Shown: piece by piece, positions 32,580 to 41,312 of the stretch
Numbering within the stretch: the first letter of the stretch is position 1
Layout of the letters: every line of letters starts with the position of its first letter
Assembly (NCBI RefSeq): GCF_000718085.1
Contig: NZ_JOEC01000004.1
Span: 1 to 64,000, forward strand
Direction of reading: 5' to 3'
Source of the DNA: Mycetocola saprophilus
GTDB taxonomy: Bacteria > Actinomycetota > Actinomycetes > Actinomycetales > Microbacteriaceae
Length of the DNA: 64,000 bases
Program-made: the position numbers and the translations under genes
Notes under the pieces: generated by a model
Databases searched by the model: none
Told to the model about the DNA's origin: nothing
Seen by the model: only the letters and a program-made list of their open reading frames with translations

Positions 32580-34061
32580 ATGACCACCCAGCCGATTCCC
32601 GTGCCCATTGCCACGCTGGTGCACGCCGCCGCCGATGCCAAGCCCGCCGAAACCCCCGCGGTGACCGCGTCCGGATCGGCCCCGGTGGAACTGCCCCGCT
32701 ACGACCGTGCGGGCATCCGCACCGGCATCGTGCACTTCGGCCTGGGTAACTTCCACCGCGCCCACCAGGCCATGTTCCTGGATCGTCTGCTGACCCTCGG
32801 CGAGGGCAACGAGTGGGGGATCTGCGGCGTGGGCGTGATGCCCGGGGACGCCCGCATGCGCGACGTGCTGGCCGCCCAGGATTCGCTCTACACGCTGGTG
32901 CTGAAGTCCGGCACCGGGGAGCTGGATGCCCGCGTCATCAGCTCGATCCACGACTACCACTTCGCCCCCGACGACCGCGAGGCCGTGCTGTCCGAGCTGA
33001 CCGCCGAGACCACCCGCATCGTCTCGCTCACCGTGACCGAGGGCGGCTACCGCCTGCCCGAGGAGGGCACCGAGAACCCGCTGGGTGTGTTCGACCTGAT
33101 CGTCACCGGGCTCGCTCGTCGCCGCGCCGCCGGCACCGTTCCGTTCACCGTAATGAGCTGCGACAACCTGCCCGGCAACGGCGAGGTTGCCCGCGGCGTG
33201 ATCCTTGAGGCCGCGCGCCGCCGGGATCCCGAGCTTGCTGCCTGGATCGCCGAGAACGTGGCCTTCCCCAGCTCGATGGTGGACCGGATCACCCCGGTCA
33301 CCACCGACGCCGACCGCGCCCTGGTGCGCGACACCTTTGGCGTCGAGGACGCCTGGCCGGTTGTGGCCGAGCCGTTTGTGCAGTGGGTCCTGGAGGATCA
33401 CTTCACCGCCGGTCGTCCCGCGCTGGAGAAGGTCGGGGTGCAGCTGGTTTCCGACGTTGCCCCCTACGAGAAGATGAAGCTGCGCCTGCTCAACGCCAGC
33501 CACCAGGGCATGGCGTACTTTGGCCTGCTGCTGGGGCACACCTTCGCCCACGAGGCCACCACGGATCCGCGGATCGTCGCGTTCCTGCACCGCTTCCTGG
33601 CCGAGTCGCGGCCGACCCTGGACCCGGTGCCCGGGATCGACCTCAACGACTATGTAAACACGCTGTTTGAGCGCTTCACCAACCCGGCCATTGCGGACAC
33701 CCTGAACCGCCTGGCGACCGATGCGGGCTCGCGGATCCCGACCTTTGTGCTGCCCACCATCGTGGATAACATCGCCGCCGGACGGGACGTCACCTTCGGT
33801 GCCGCCCTGGTGGCCAGCTGGGTCTTCCAGCTTGAGCGCGACGGTCACGCCCAGCCCGCGCAGACCGAGATCGAGCACGACCTCACCGCCCTGGCGGCCA
33901 AGCTGGAAGCCGAGCCGCGCGCGATCATCGAGTACGTCCCGGTCTTCGGCGACATCGCGACCCACGACGCCTTTGTCACCCCGTATCTGGCAACCCTGGA
34001 AGCCCTGCGCCGGGACGGTGCCGCGGCGACCCTGGATGCACTGAACGGTTCGGCTGCGTGA
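32580..34061 (+). CDS. Mannitol dehydrogenase family polyol oxidoreductase
   Basis: 493 aa from ATG 32580 (AAAGGAG upstream). Long-chain NAD-dependent polyol dehydrogenase. GIVHFGLGNFHRAHQAMF (Rossmann start), VSLTVTEGGYRLPEEG, VMSCDNLPGNGEVARG and KMKLRLLNASHQGMAYFG (catalytic Lys, Asn and His) are the family hallmarks. It probably oxidises mannitol or a related polyol to fructose, or reduces a hexuronate; the adjacent PfkB kinase supports the fructose-forming role. Confidence 0.92.
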   Translation: MTTQPIPVPIATLVHAAADAKPAETPAVTASGSAPVELPRYDRAGIRTGIVHFGLGNFHRAHQAMFLDRLLTLGEGNEWGICGVGVMPGDARMRDVLAAQDSLYTLVLKSGTGELDARVISSIHDYHFAPDDREAVLSELTAETTRIVSLTVTEGGYRLPEEGTENPLGVFDLIVTGLARRRAAGTVPFTVMSCDNLPGNGEVARGVILEAARRRDPELAAWIAENVAFPSSMVDRITPVTTDADRALVRDTFGVEDAWPVVAEPFVQWVLEDHFTAGRPALEKVGVQLVSDVAPYEKMKLRLLNASHQGMAYFGLLLGHTFAHEATTDPRIVAFLHRFLAESRPTLDPVPGIDLNDYVNTLFERFTNPAIADTLNRLATDAGSRIPTFVLPTIVDNIAAGRDVTFGAALVASWVFQLERDGHAQPAQTEIEHDLTALAAKLEAEPRAIIEYVPVFGDIATHDAFVTPYLATLEALRRDGAAATLDALNGSAA

Positions 34062-34107
34062 GCCGATCCACTAGCCTGAAGACACTGGTTGTCAAAGGAG
34101 AAACCGC

Positions 34108-35013
34108 ATGAGTAACCCCCGCGCATTTGTGATCGGCGAGGCCCTGACCGACATCGTTTCGGGACCGAACGGCACCGCCGAACACCCCGGCGGGAGCCCG
34201 CTGAACGTGGCGATCGGCCTGTCCCGGCTCGACGTGCCCACGACCCTGCACACTCGTTTTGGCAAGGATGAGCGCGGTGCCGCGATCACCGCCCACCTCG
34301 CCGAGAGCGACGTTCAGCTGAGCGCCGAGTCTGTGACCGACGCCCCCACCGCGACTGCCCAGGCCAACCTGGATGAGACGGGCGCGGCGACCTACACGTT
34401 TGAGATCACCGGCGAGCTGGCCTCGATCGAGGTGCCGGCGGATGTGACCCTGGTGCACACCGGCTCGATCGCCGCGTTCCTTGCTCCCGGCGCGGACGTG
34501 GTCGAGTCGATGCTTGCCGCCGCCCGCTCCCACGCGCTGATCAGCTTTGATCCCAACGTGCGTCCGATGATCGTGCCCGACCGCGAAGACGTGCGGGCGC
34601 GTACCGAGCGGATCGCCGCGCTGGCCGACGTCATCAAGCTCAGCGATGAGGACGCCGCCTGGCTCTACCCCGAGCTGACCCAGGAGCAGGTGCTCGCACA
34701 CCTCGCCTCCTTCGGCGCGGGCCTGACCGCGATGACCCGCGGCGGCGAGGGCTGCCTGCTGTTCACCGGCGGGGTGCACACCGAGGCGCAGGCTCCGCGG
34801 GTCAGCGTGGCCGACACCATCGGCGCCGGCGACTCGTTTATGGCCGCGATGCTCGCGGCAATCCTGCGCCTGGATGCCGGAGCATCGGTGCGCGCCGGCT
34901 CGCTCGACGCGCACACCCTGGACCTGATCGCCCGGGATGCGCTGACCGCCGCGGCGATCACCGTCTCCCGCGCCGGGGCCAACCCGCCGCGCACGGCGGA
35001 GCTGCGCGGCTAG
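34108..35013 (+). CDS. PfkB-family carbohydrate kinase (probable fructokinase)
   Basis: 301 aa. GGSPLNVAIGLSRLDVPT (signature near the N terminus), SFDPNVRPM, and C-terminal DTIGAGDSFMAAML with the catalytic Asp. Phosphorylates a hexose with ATP. It follows the polyol dehydrogenase by 46 bp, so the pair would take mannitol to fructose to fructose 6-phosphate. Assignment as fructokinase is inference from context. Confidence 0.88.
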   Translation: MSNPRAFVIGEALTDIVSGPNGTAEHPGGSPLNVAIGLSRLDVPTTLHTRFGKDERGAAITAHLAESDVQLSAESVTDAPTATAQANLDETGAATYTFEITGELASIEVPADVTLVHTGSIAAFLAPGADVVESMLAAARSHALISFDPNVRPMIVPDREDVRARTERIAALADVIKLSDEDAAWLYPELTQEQVLAHLASFGAGLTAMTRGGEGCLLFTGGVHTEAQAPRVSVADTIGAGDSFMAAMLAAILRLDAGASVRAGSLDAHTLDLIARDALTAAAITVSRAGANPPRTAELRG

Positions 35014-35069
35014 AACTGAATCAGGGGTATCGCGAACACCAGTAGAGCGTGAGCGGAATCCCAACATGG

Positions 35070-35108
35070 CCAGCCCGGGCAGAGCAATCCCCGGGCTGGT
35101 TTTTGTTT
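35070..35108 (+). terminator. Terminator of the polyol operon
   Basis: CCAGCCCGGG (35070-35079) pairs with CCCGGGCTGG (35090-35099), followed by TTTTTGTTT. Confidence 0.92.
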
Positions 35109-35133
35109 CCGCGGGCCTACCCCGATTCCCAGG

Positions 35134-35508
35134 TCAGACGGCCGCGGGCTCCGCAGACTTCTCGGTCGCGGCCCCCACCCCCTGCTCTTTTGCCCAGTGC
35201 TGACCCCAGGCATCCATCATCGCGACCATGTCGCGCAGCGATTCGCCCAGCGGGGTCAGCGAGTACTCGACCTTCGGCGGCACCTGCGGGTACACCTCGC
35301 GGTGGATGATCCCGTCCGCCTCAAGCTCGCGTAGCTGGCGGGTGAGGACCCGATCGGTGACGTAGCCGACCTCGCGGCGCAGCTCGCCGAAGCGCAGCGT
35401 GCCCTCGAGCAGCTTCTGAATGATGGTGAGCTTCCAGCAGCCGCCGAGCAGGCTCACGGTGACCTCGACCGAGCAGATTTCCATGGCTTCGGCGGTGCTT
35501 GTACGCAT
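35134..35508 (-). CDS. HxlR-family regulator
   Basis: 124 aa from ATG 35508. Winged helix with the family's CSVEVTVSLLGGCWKLTIIQ, LRFGELRREVGYVTDRVLTR and VPPKVEYSLTPLGESLR. HxlR proteins sense aldehydes or quinones, often through the N-terminal Cys seen here. Divergent from the quinone reductase gene. Confidence 0.92.
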   Translation of the reverse strand: MRTSTAEAMEICSVEVTVSLLGGCWKLTIIQKLLEGTLRFGELRREVGYVTDRVLTRQLRELEADGIIHREVYPQVPPKVEYSLTPLGESLRDMVAMMDAWGQHWAKEQGVGAATEKSAEPAAV

Positions 35509-35543
35509 TGACACTATCCCAACGGTTAGTAGCTGACAGAAAA

Positions 35544-35570
35544 GTGCATACTTCCCAAAATTGAATGCAC
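35544..35570. promoter_or_regulatory. Putative HxlR operator
   Basis: GTGCAT (35544-35549) and ATGCAC (35565-35570) form an inverted repeat with a 15-bp A/T-rich spacer, in the divergent gap between HxlR and its partner gene. TTCC and GGAA arms outside add symmetry. Confidence 0.45.
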
Positions 35571-35586
35571 CTGTTGGAATCGTCTC

Positions 35587-36375
35587 ATGACAAAAACTCA
35601 GCCACAAGCCCTCTGGATTTACGCCCACCCCGAGGCGAAGTCCTTCAACCGCGACCTCTTTGACGCCGGCCGGGCCGAGCTGGAGAAAACCCACACCGTG
35701 GAAACCAGCGATCTCTATGCGATGGGTTTTGACCCGCTGCTCACCAGCGCCGACTTCGGCAGCCACGCCCACGACGACGACCCCTTCATGACCCGCTGGG
35801 TTTCGGCCCGCGCCGACGGCGAGGTTCCCGCCGACGTCCTCGCCGAGCAGAACAAGCTCCTGGCCGCCGACCTGATCGTGATTCAGTTCCCGCTGTGGTG
35901 GTACGCGGTTCCGGCGATGCTCAAGGGGTGGATGGACCGGGTGTTTGCCTCGGGCTTCGCGTTCGACATCGAGGATCCCGAAACCGGTGGCAGCCTGCGC
36001 TACGGCGATGGCCTGATGCGAGGCAAGCGCGCGCTGATCGTGGTCACCGCGGGGGAGCACGCGACGGCCCTGGGCCCGCGCGGCATCTCCGGGGACATCG
36101 ACACGCTGCTGTTCGGGCTGACCCACGGCACCCTGTTCTACACCGGAATGTCGACCCTGCCGATCCACCTGATCGACCAGGCCGATGACATCACCGCCGA
36201 GAGCTCGGCGCGGGAGATCACCCGCCTGACCGAGCGCCTGGCCGGGGTACACGAGGAGGTACCGGTGCCATACCGCACCCGCAAGAGCGGCCAGTACCGG
36301 CCCGCGCGTGTGCTGCGCGACGAGTTCGTCCCGGGCCGCGTGGATCTGGGAATCCACCGCACCCAGGGCGAGTAG
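35587..36375 (+). CDS. NAD(P)H:quinone oxidoreductase-like flavoprotein
   Basis: 262 aa flavodoxin-fold protein (NQO1/KefF/MdaB group). LWIYAHPEAKSFNRDLFDAG (FMN phosphate loop), LIVIQFPLWWYAVPAMLKGW and MDRVFASGFAFDIE are hallmarks. Two-electron reduction of quinones. The divergent HxlR gene is the standard regulator for such reductases. Confidence 0.92.
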   Translation: MTKTQPQALWIYAHPEAKSFNRDLFDAGRAELEKTHTVETSDLYAMGFDPLLTSADFGSHAHDDDPFMTRWVSARADGEVPADVLAEQNKLLAADLIVIQFPLWWYAVPAMLKGWMDRVFASGFAFDIEDPETGGSLRYGDGLMRGKRALIVVTAGEHATALGPRGISGDIDTLLFGLTHGTLFYTGMSTLPIHLIDQADDITAESSAREITRLTERLAGVHEEVPVPYRTRKSGQYRPARVLRDEFVPGRVDLGIHRTQGE

Positions 36376-36548
36376 CGAGGACGCCCGGCCACGCCGTTAC
36401 CCCCTAGGGGTCTTGGTTGCTGTCCGGACGGTTTTCCCGTGCCTGGCCACGCCGCCTCCCCCTGGAGCGTGGTCGGGCCTCCCGGCTAGACTCGGTTCCA
36501 GGCGTGTGCGACCTCCGGCCGCGCCCCGACAGCAGGGATGGTTCTTCG

Positions 36549-37403
36549 ATGACGCAGGCCGAGCAGGTTACCGATCCGATCGCCTATCACGGGGAGGGTG
36601 CCGTGTGGTCGCCCGCCTGGGGTGGACTGCGCTGGGTGGACATGCTCGCCGGAGACATCCTCAGCCTCGATGCGCGCACCGGCCGGGTGGATCGCCTGGA
36701 CACCGGATCCTCGGTGGCCGCGATGATCCGTCCTCGCGAAAACGGCGGCTTTCTGGTGGTGACCGAGCGCGAGTTTGCCCTCTGGAATGAGAGCGGCCGG
36801 GAGTGGGTCTCGGATCCGGTGTGGCAGGGTGCCACGCACCGCTTTAACGAGGGCAGCACAACCCCCGAGGGCAATCTCTTTGTGGGGACGATGGGCTACG
36901 ACCAGGTTCCCGGAACCGCCGAGGTATTCGGTTTCGGCGCGAACCGTGAAATCACCCCGCTCTTTGACGGCGTAACCATTTCCAATGGCATGGGTTTCAC
37001 CGCGAACGGTTCCCTGATGTACTACGTGGACACCCCCACCCGCCGCATCGACGTGTTCGACTATGCGGACGGCGTCCCCGCCAACCGTCGCCCCTTCGTG
37101 ACCCTGCCCGAAGGCATCGGCGGCCCGGACGGGCTGTGCGTGGATGCCGAGGACGGCGTCTGGCTCGCCCTCTACGGCGGCTCGGGCGTGCGCCGGTATG
37201 ACCGCCACGGGGTGCTGACCGACACGATCGATCTGCCCGTCAGTAAGGTCACCTCCTGCACCCTCGGCGGCGAGGACCTGCGCACCCTCTACATCACCAC
37301 CTCGCGGGAGTTCCTGGAGCCGCATGAGGAGCCGCTGGCCGGATCGGTGTTTGCGGCAACCGTCGCGATCCCGGGTCGCCCCGTCACCCCGTTTGCGGGT
37401 TAG
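36549..37403 (+). CDS. SMP-30/gluconolactonase family protein
   Basis: 284 aa from ATG 36549. Six-bladed propeller: YHGEGAVWSPAWGGLRWVDM (metal-binding Glu), RFNEGSTTPEGNLFVGTM, ISNGMGFTANGSLMYYVDTP (Asn), PDGLCVDAEDGVWLALYGG (Asp). Hydrolyses sugar lactones, using a divalent metal. Only 3 nt separate it from the HAD gene, indicating an operon. Confidence 0.9.
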   Translation: MTQAEQVTDPIAYHGEGAVWSPAWGGLRWVDMLAGDILSLDARTGRVDRLDTGSSVAAMIRPRENGGFLVVTEREFALWNESGREWVSDPVWQGATHRFNEGSTTPEGNLFVGTMGYDQVPGTAEVFGFGANREITPLFDGVTISNGMGFTANGSLMYYVDTPTRRIDVFDYADGVPANRRPFVTLPEGIGGPDGLCVDAEDGVWLALYGGSGVRRYDRHGVLTDTIDLPVSKVTSCTLGGEDLRTLYITTSREFLEPHEEPLAGSVFAATVAIPGRPVTPFAG

Positions 37404-37406
37404 GGC

Positions 37407-38072
37407 ATGAGCGCGCTGAACGAAACCCCGCTGCTCGGGGTCCTCTTCGATATGGATGGCACCCTGGTGGATTCCACCGAGTTCATCGAGTTCGCCTGGG
37501 CCAGCTGGGCCCGGGACCTCGGCGTGGAGACGCCGCCGCTCGAGCGCCGTCACGGCCGCCCGGCTCGCGACATCATCGCCGAGTTTGCCCCGCCCGAGCG
37601 CTTTGACTACGCCTTCGACCGGCTGGAATGGTGGGAAACCCGTCCGGATGCGCCGATTACCCCGCGGCCCGGGGTGCACGACTTCATCGCGCAGCTGGGC
37701 GATATCCCCTGGACCGTGGTGACCTCGGCCACCTATCCGGTGGCCCTCGCCCGGCTGAACGCCGCGGGCATCCCGGTGCCGGACACGATGGTGACCGCCC
37801 GCGACGTGACGCGGGGCAAGCCCGATCCCGAACCCTTTACGACCGGGGCCGCCCGGCTGGGCCTGGACCCGGCCACCTGCTTCGCGGTGGAGGATGCTGA
37901 GGCCGGAGTGCGCGCGGCCGTGGGCGCGGGGTGTATCACCCTGGCCACCTCCTCGATCGCCTCCGAACGCACCCTGCTGACCCCGCTCGCCCACGCGGTG
38001 CTGCCGGATCTGCGCGGGGTGCGGGTGGATGGGGATCGTGCCGGGTTCCACATCCTGCTGCCCGAGGGCTAA
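37407..38072 (+). CDS. HAD-IA sugar-phosphatase-like hydrolase
   Basis: 221 aa. Motif I FDMDGTLVDS (nucleophile Asp), motif II VVTSAT, motif III GKPDPEP, motif IV VEDAEAG. Helical cap between I and II. Resembles 2-deoxyglucose-6-phosphate and related sugar phosphatases; its pairing with a sugar lactonase supports sugar-phosphate clearance. Immediately follows the SMP-30 gene. Confidence 0.9.
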   Translation: MSALNETPLLGVLFDMDGTLVDSTEFIEFAWASWARDLGVETPPLERRHGRPARDIIAEFAPPERFDYAFDRLEWWETRPDAPITPRPGVHDFIAQLGDIPWTVVTSATYPVALARLNAAGIPVPDTMVTARDVTRGKPDPEPFTTGAARLGLDPATCFAVEDAEAGVRAAVGAGCITLATSSIASERTLLTPLAHAVLPDLRGVRVDGDRAGFHILLPEG

Positions 38073-38114
38073 CCGCGTATTTCATTGATCCGCGAATCAT
38101 GTTAGCGTTGATTC

Positions 38115-38813
38115 ATGGATCATCGTGAACGCATCATCGAGGTGACCGCGCGCCTGCTCGCCGACTCACCCACCGGCGAGGTCTCCACGCGCGCCGTGGC
38201 CGAGGCCGCGGGCGTACAACAGCCGACCCTGTATCGCCTGTTTGGAGACAAGGACGGCCTGATTCGCGCCACCATCGACGCCGCGTTCGAGTCCTACCTC
38301 GGTGGGAAGCGGGCGGCGGTACCGGGGGATGACCCGGTGGCCGATGTGCGCGAGGGCTGGGATCGCCACACCGCGTTTGCCCTGGCCCATCCGGCCCTCT
38401 ACCGACTGACCTTCCAGGGCGGGGCCGATGCCCCGGGCGGTGCGCTCGCCGAGGCCTATGATCTGCTCGGTGCCCTCGTGGTGCGCGCCGGTGCCGCCGG
38501 CCGGTTGCGCATCGACGCCGACTGGGCGACCCGCACGATCATGGCCGCCAACACCGGTATCGCCCTCGCCCTGGTCACCCGTCCCGAGCTGCACCCGGAC
38601 CCCTCGATCTCCGATACCGTTCGGGATGTGACCCTCGCCGGGATCTTCACCGACGCCGCGGCCCCGGGCACCTCGGCGGTGGCCGGGGCCGCCACCACCC
38701 TCGCCAGCGCCCTGGAACACGGGACCGACGAGCGCGTGGACGCCGCCGCCTTTACCGCCGCCGAAACGGCCTTGCTGCGCGAATGGCTGGGCCGGATGGG
38801 AGGTGCCGCATGA
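38115..38813 (+). CDS. TetR-family regulator
   Basis: 232 aa. HTH at about 3-50: RERIIEVTARLLADSPTGEV, STRAVAEAAGVQQPTLYRLF. The C terminus (LREWLGRMGGAA) and the following start are part of a 62-bp tandem duplication. It is followed by a 21-codon reading frame (ATG 38810, MIGGAVVEFLREWPGRLGGV) that overlaps both this stop and the next gene's start. Confidence 0.9.
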   Translation: MDHRERIIEVTARLLADSPTGEVSTRAVAEAAGVQQPTLYRLFGDKDGLIRATIDAAFESYLGGKRAAVPGDDPVADVREGWDRHTAFALAHPALYRLTFQGGADAPGGALAEAYDLLGALVVRAGAAGRLRIDADWATRTIMAANTGIALALVTRPELHPDPSISDTVRDVTLAGIFTDAAAPGTSAVAGAATTLASALEHGTDERVDAAAFTAAETALLREWLGRMGGAA

Positions 38814-38898
38814 TCGGCGGCGCGGTGGTTGAGTTCCTGCGCGAGTGGCCGGGTCGGCTCGGAGGTGTCTCGTGATCGGCGGTGAGGCGGTCGAGTTC
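38775..38898 (+). repeat. 62-bp tandem duplication across a gene junction
   Basis: Unit 1 (38775-38836) and unit 2 (38837-38898), about 80% identical. Each contains a LREW(L/P)GR(M/L)GG coding end, a stop, a GGAGG ribosome site and an ATG or GTG start encoding IGG-xVEF. Confidence 0.8.
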
Positions 38899-39111
38899 CT
38901 GCGCACGGTGACGGAGGGCGACCGGATCGTGGTGCGTTATCGCCTGCCCGACGGCAGCGCTACCGACGCCCTGGGCTGGTTCCTGCGCTCGGATGAGAGT
39001 GCGGTGGCGATTGCCACCAGGCGCGGCATGGAGGTCGTCGATCTGTCGACCGTCATCGCCGCCAAGCAGGTCCCGCCGCCCCCGGAACCCCGGAGTCGTC
39101 GCACCGCCTAG
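38872..39111 (+). CDS. Small SH3-like domain protein
   Basis: 79 aa from GTG 38872 (CGGAGGTGTCTC upstream). TEGDRIVVRYRLPDGSATDA, then SAVAIATRRGMEVVDLSTVIAAKQVPPPP resembles the N-terminal beta-barrel that precedes the GNAT domain in Rv0428c-like acetyltransferases, here standing alone. Function unknown. Its last codons are repeated three times (51-bp unit). Confidence 0.75.
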   Translation: MIGGEAVEFLRTVTEGDRIVVRYRLPDGSATDALGWFLRSDESAVAIATRRGMEVVDLSTVIAAKQVPPPPEPRSRRTA

Positions 39112-39222
39112 TGCCCCGCGCACACCATGCTCGGGGAACCCCGGAGTCGTCGCACCGCCTAGTGCCCCGCGCACACCATGCTCGGGGAACCCCGCGGCCG
39201 TCGCGCCGCCTAGTGCCCGCGT
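39084..39222. repeat. 51-bp tandem repeat covering a gene end (about 2.7 copies)
   Basis: Units start at 39084, 39135 and 39186. Each contains GAACCCCGGAGTCGTCGC or its variant and ACCGCCTAG (stop), and the period is 17 codons, so frame and stop are kept. The first unit ends the SH3-like gene; the third supplies the CTAG used as the stop of the convergent gene. Confidence 0.9.
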
Positions 39223-39722
39223 GCGTTGGTGAGCAACTCGATGCGCTCGCCGAGGTAGGCACCGAGGCCGATCGCCGCCGCATCGTTGCCGGGGACCCAG
39301 CGCACCAGGGGCTCGCCGTCGCGCAGAAACAGTGCCCCGGGGGAGACCGCTAAGGCTTCGGGATCCTGATCAATCGGCGTCCATCCCAGGTTGATCACGG
39401 TGCCCGGCGCAATCTTTGCCCGCTGCGCGGCGCTGCGATACTCCCGGCGCTGCTCGGCGAGCACCGACTGGTGTCCCGGCCAGCCGGGTTCGCTCGCCCG
39501 CACCACCTCACCGGTCTCATACAGGTCGCCCTCGGGCCCGAGCAGCAGGCTGCCCAGCCGCCACACCTCGCCCCGGGGGATCATCGCCGCCCGACGCGGA
39601 ATCATCAGCCGGGTGTGGGCGGGCACAAACTCGGCGCGCAGTTCGGCGGGGATTCCCGCCGCGCGCAGGGTGGCGAGGGCCCGGGTGATGATCTCGGGCA
39701 GCGGGGGAACACGATCACTCAT
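39210..39722 (-). CDS. Conserved hypothetical protein
   Basis: 170 aa, soluble, mixed alpha/beta: PLPEIITRALATLRAAGIPA, MIPRRAAMIPRGEVWRLGSL, LLGPEGDLYETGEVVRASEP. It has the look of a conserved actinobacterial protein, but I recognise no family or catalytic motif. Convergent with the SH3-like gene; its stop lies in the last 51-bp repeat. Confidence 0.75.
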   Translation of the reverse strand: MSDRVPPLPEIITRALATLRAAGIPAELRAEFVPAHTRLMIPRRAAMIPRGEVWRLGSLLLGPEGDLYETGEVVRASEPGWPGHQSVLAEQRREYRSAAQRAKIAPGTVINLGWTPIDQDPEALAVSPGALFLRDGEPLVRWVPGNDAAAIGLGAYLGERIELLTNARGH

Positions 39723-39807
39723 GGGGATCCTTCGAGACTCGCGGATGTGCTGCCCCTATCGTCCCATGCCGCTCGAACCCGAGGGGCGAACCCGCTACGC
39801 TCGGAGC

Positions 39808-40185
39808 ATGTCCGACATCACCTATGCCTCGATTGATCCGCGTGACCCGCTCGCCCTGTCGATTCTGACCTCGTATCTGCGCGAGGAGGCCGAGCTTCGG
39901 GACGGCGTGACCCCCGCCCCCGAGCGCCTGCGCGAGGCACTCGGATCCGCCGAAATCGCCGGGCTGCAGGGTGCGGGCGGCGACCTGATCATCGCCCGGC
40001 GCGGGGATTCGGTGCTCGGCTGTGGCGGCGTGCGCTGGATCGACGTAGACGCCGCCGAACCCACGCTGATCTATGCGCTTCCGGCCTTCCGCGACGCGGG
40101 CATCGAGGCCGGAATCGCGGCCGAACTGGAACGCCGTACCCGCCTGACCGGCCGCCGGTTCACCCAGTCGGGCGACCCCCGCTAG
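39808..40185 (+). CDS. Degenerate GNAT-like protein
   Basis: 125 aa from ATG 39808. GGDLIIARRGDSVLGCGGVRWID has the beta4 pattern of GNAT enzymes, but the acetyl-CoA loop (Q/R-x-x-G-x-G/A) is replaced by FRDAGIEAGIAAELERR, and the C-terminal half is missing (family about 150-170 aa). Possibly a decayed or repurposed member. Confidence 0.6.
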   Translation: MSDITYASIDPRDPLALSILTSYLREEAELRDGVTPAPERLREALGSAEIAGLQGAGGDLIIARRGDSVLGCGGVRWIDVDAAEPTLIYALPAFRDAGIEAGIAAELERRTRLTGRRFTQSGDPR

Positions 40186-40186
40186 T

Positions 40187-40235
40187 ACACACCGCCGGCC
40201 GCGACCCACAATCTGGTTCGCGGCCGGCGGTGTGT
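40187..40235. terminator. Bidirectional terminator
   Basis: ACACACCGCCGGCCGCGA (40187-40204) pairs perfectly with TCGCGGCCGGCGGTGTGT (40218-40235); 18-bp stem between convergent genes. Confidence 0.85.
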
Positions 40236-40243
40236 GTGACGAC

Positions 40244-41098
40244 CTAGTCTTCGGCCGGGTAGGTGTAGAAGCCCTCGCCCGTGCCGCGTCCCAGCTTGCC
40301 CTTGTCGATGAAGTTCTCCTTGAGGTACGCGGCGAACTCGGCCCGCGGCGCACCCGCGGCCAGCGCGATGTTGTAGGCGGTGTTCAGCCCCACCACATCG
40401 AGGATCTGGAACGGACCCATTGGTGAGCCGGTGCCCACCCGCCAGGTCTGGTCCACGCTCTCCGGGGTGGCGTATCCGCCGGTCACCAGGTCCGCGGCCG
40501 CATCCAGCAGCGGGACCAGCAGCGAGTTGAGCAGGTAGCCGGCCTTCTCCTTGAAAATCTCGATCGGGACCATGCCGATCTCCTGGGCAAATTTCACCAC
40601 CTGGGCAAACACCTCCGGGTCGGTCCCGGGGTTGCCCATGATCTCGGCCGTGTTGTGGATCCAGACGCGGTTGGCGAAGTGCAGCGCGAGGAAGCGATCG
40701 GGGCGTCCGGTGGACGGGGCGATATCGCTGGGCAGCAGCGTCGAGGAGTTGGTGGCGAAGATCGTGTGCTCGGGGGCCGCCGCCGCGAGACGGGTGTAGG
40801 TGTCGGTCTTGATGGTGATGTTTTCCGGCACCGCCTCGATCACCAGGTCCGCATTCGCCACGGCCTCGGCCAGATCGGTGGAATAGGAAATGTTTGCCAG
40901 GCCCCGTGCGGCACTCTCCTCGGTGGCCCCGGGGAGTTCCCGGGCATAGACCTTGGCGAGTTCGGCGAAGCGGGTTCGGGCCGCCTCGATTGCCGCATCG
41001 TTGATGTCATAGGCCACCACGGGGAACCCGTGAATCGCGGTCTGGAAGACAATCTGAGAGCCGAGAACACCGGTCCCAAGAACGGTGATGTTACGCAT
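40244..41098 (-). CDS. 3-hydroxyacyl-CoA dehydrogenase family protein
   Basis: 284 aa from ATG 41098 (AGAGG upstream). NAD-binding VLGTGVLGSQIVFQTAIHG, ADLVIEAVPENITIKTD, TNSSTLLPSDIA, and LHFANRVWIHNTAEIMGN (His of the catalytic His-Glu pair; usual HFFNP replaced by HFANR). C-terminal dimerisation domain VGTGSPMGPFQILDVVGL. Length matches standalone beta-hydroxybutyryl-CoA dehydrogenases. Confidence 0.9.
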   Translation of the reverse strand: MRNITVLGTGVLGSQIVFQTAIHGFPVVAYDINDAAIEAARTRFAELAKVYARELPGATEESAARGLANISYSTDLAEAVANADLVIEAVPENITIKTDTYTRLAAAAPEHTIFATNSSTLLPSDIAPSTGRPDRFLALHFANRVWIHNTAEIMGNPGTDPEVFAQVVKFAQEIGMVPIEIFKEKAGYLLNSLLVPLLDAAADLVTGGYATPESVDQTWRVGTGSPMGPFQILDVVGLNTAYNIALAAGAPRAEFAAYLKENFIDKGKLGRGTGEGFYTYPAED

Positions 41099-41240
41099 GC
41101 TGACCTCTTCTGAAGATACCTTGATGGGCCCGGGATTGTGGGCCCGTACCTCCATCATGCACCTGTTATGAAAACTCGGCTAGGGGGTGCCCGATTCGAG
41201 TGCCCCGTTTGCGGGTGTATGTTCGCCGAGCGCAGAAATG

Positions 41241-41306
41241 TATAGTGACGGCGGGGGCGAACCGGCCAGATCCAGACCGGCGGATAGCGGGAAAGATCAC
41301 AAGGAG
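41241..41306 (+). promoter_or_regulatory. -10 box and ribosome site deciding the LuxR gene start
   Basis: TGTATAGT (TATAGT at 41241-41246) is a strong extended -10, placing transcription start near 41253 and excluding the upstream ATG at 41238. AAGGAG at 41301-41306 is then 6 nt before a CTG (41313-41315). Confidence 0.5.
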
Positions 41307-41312
41307 CCGAAA

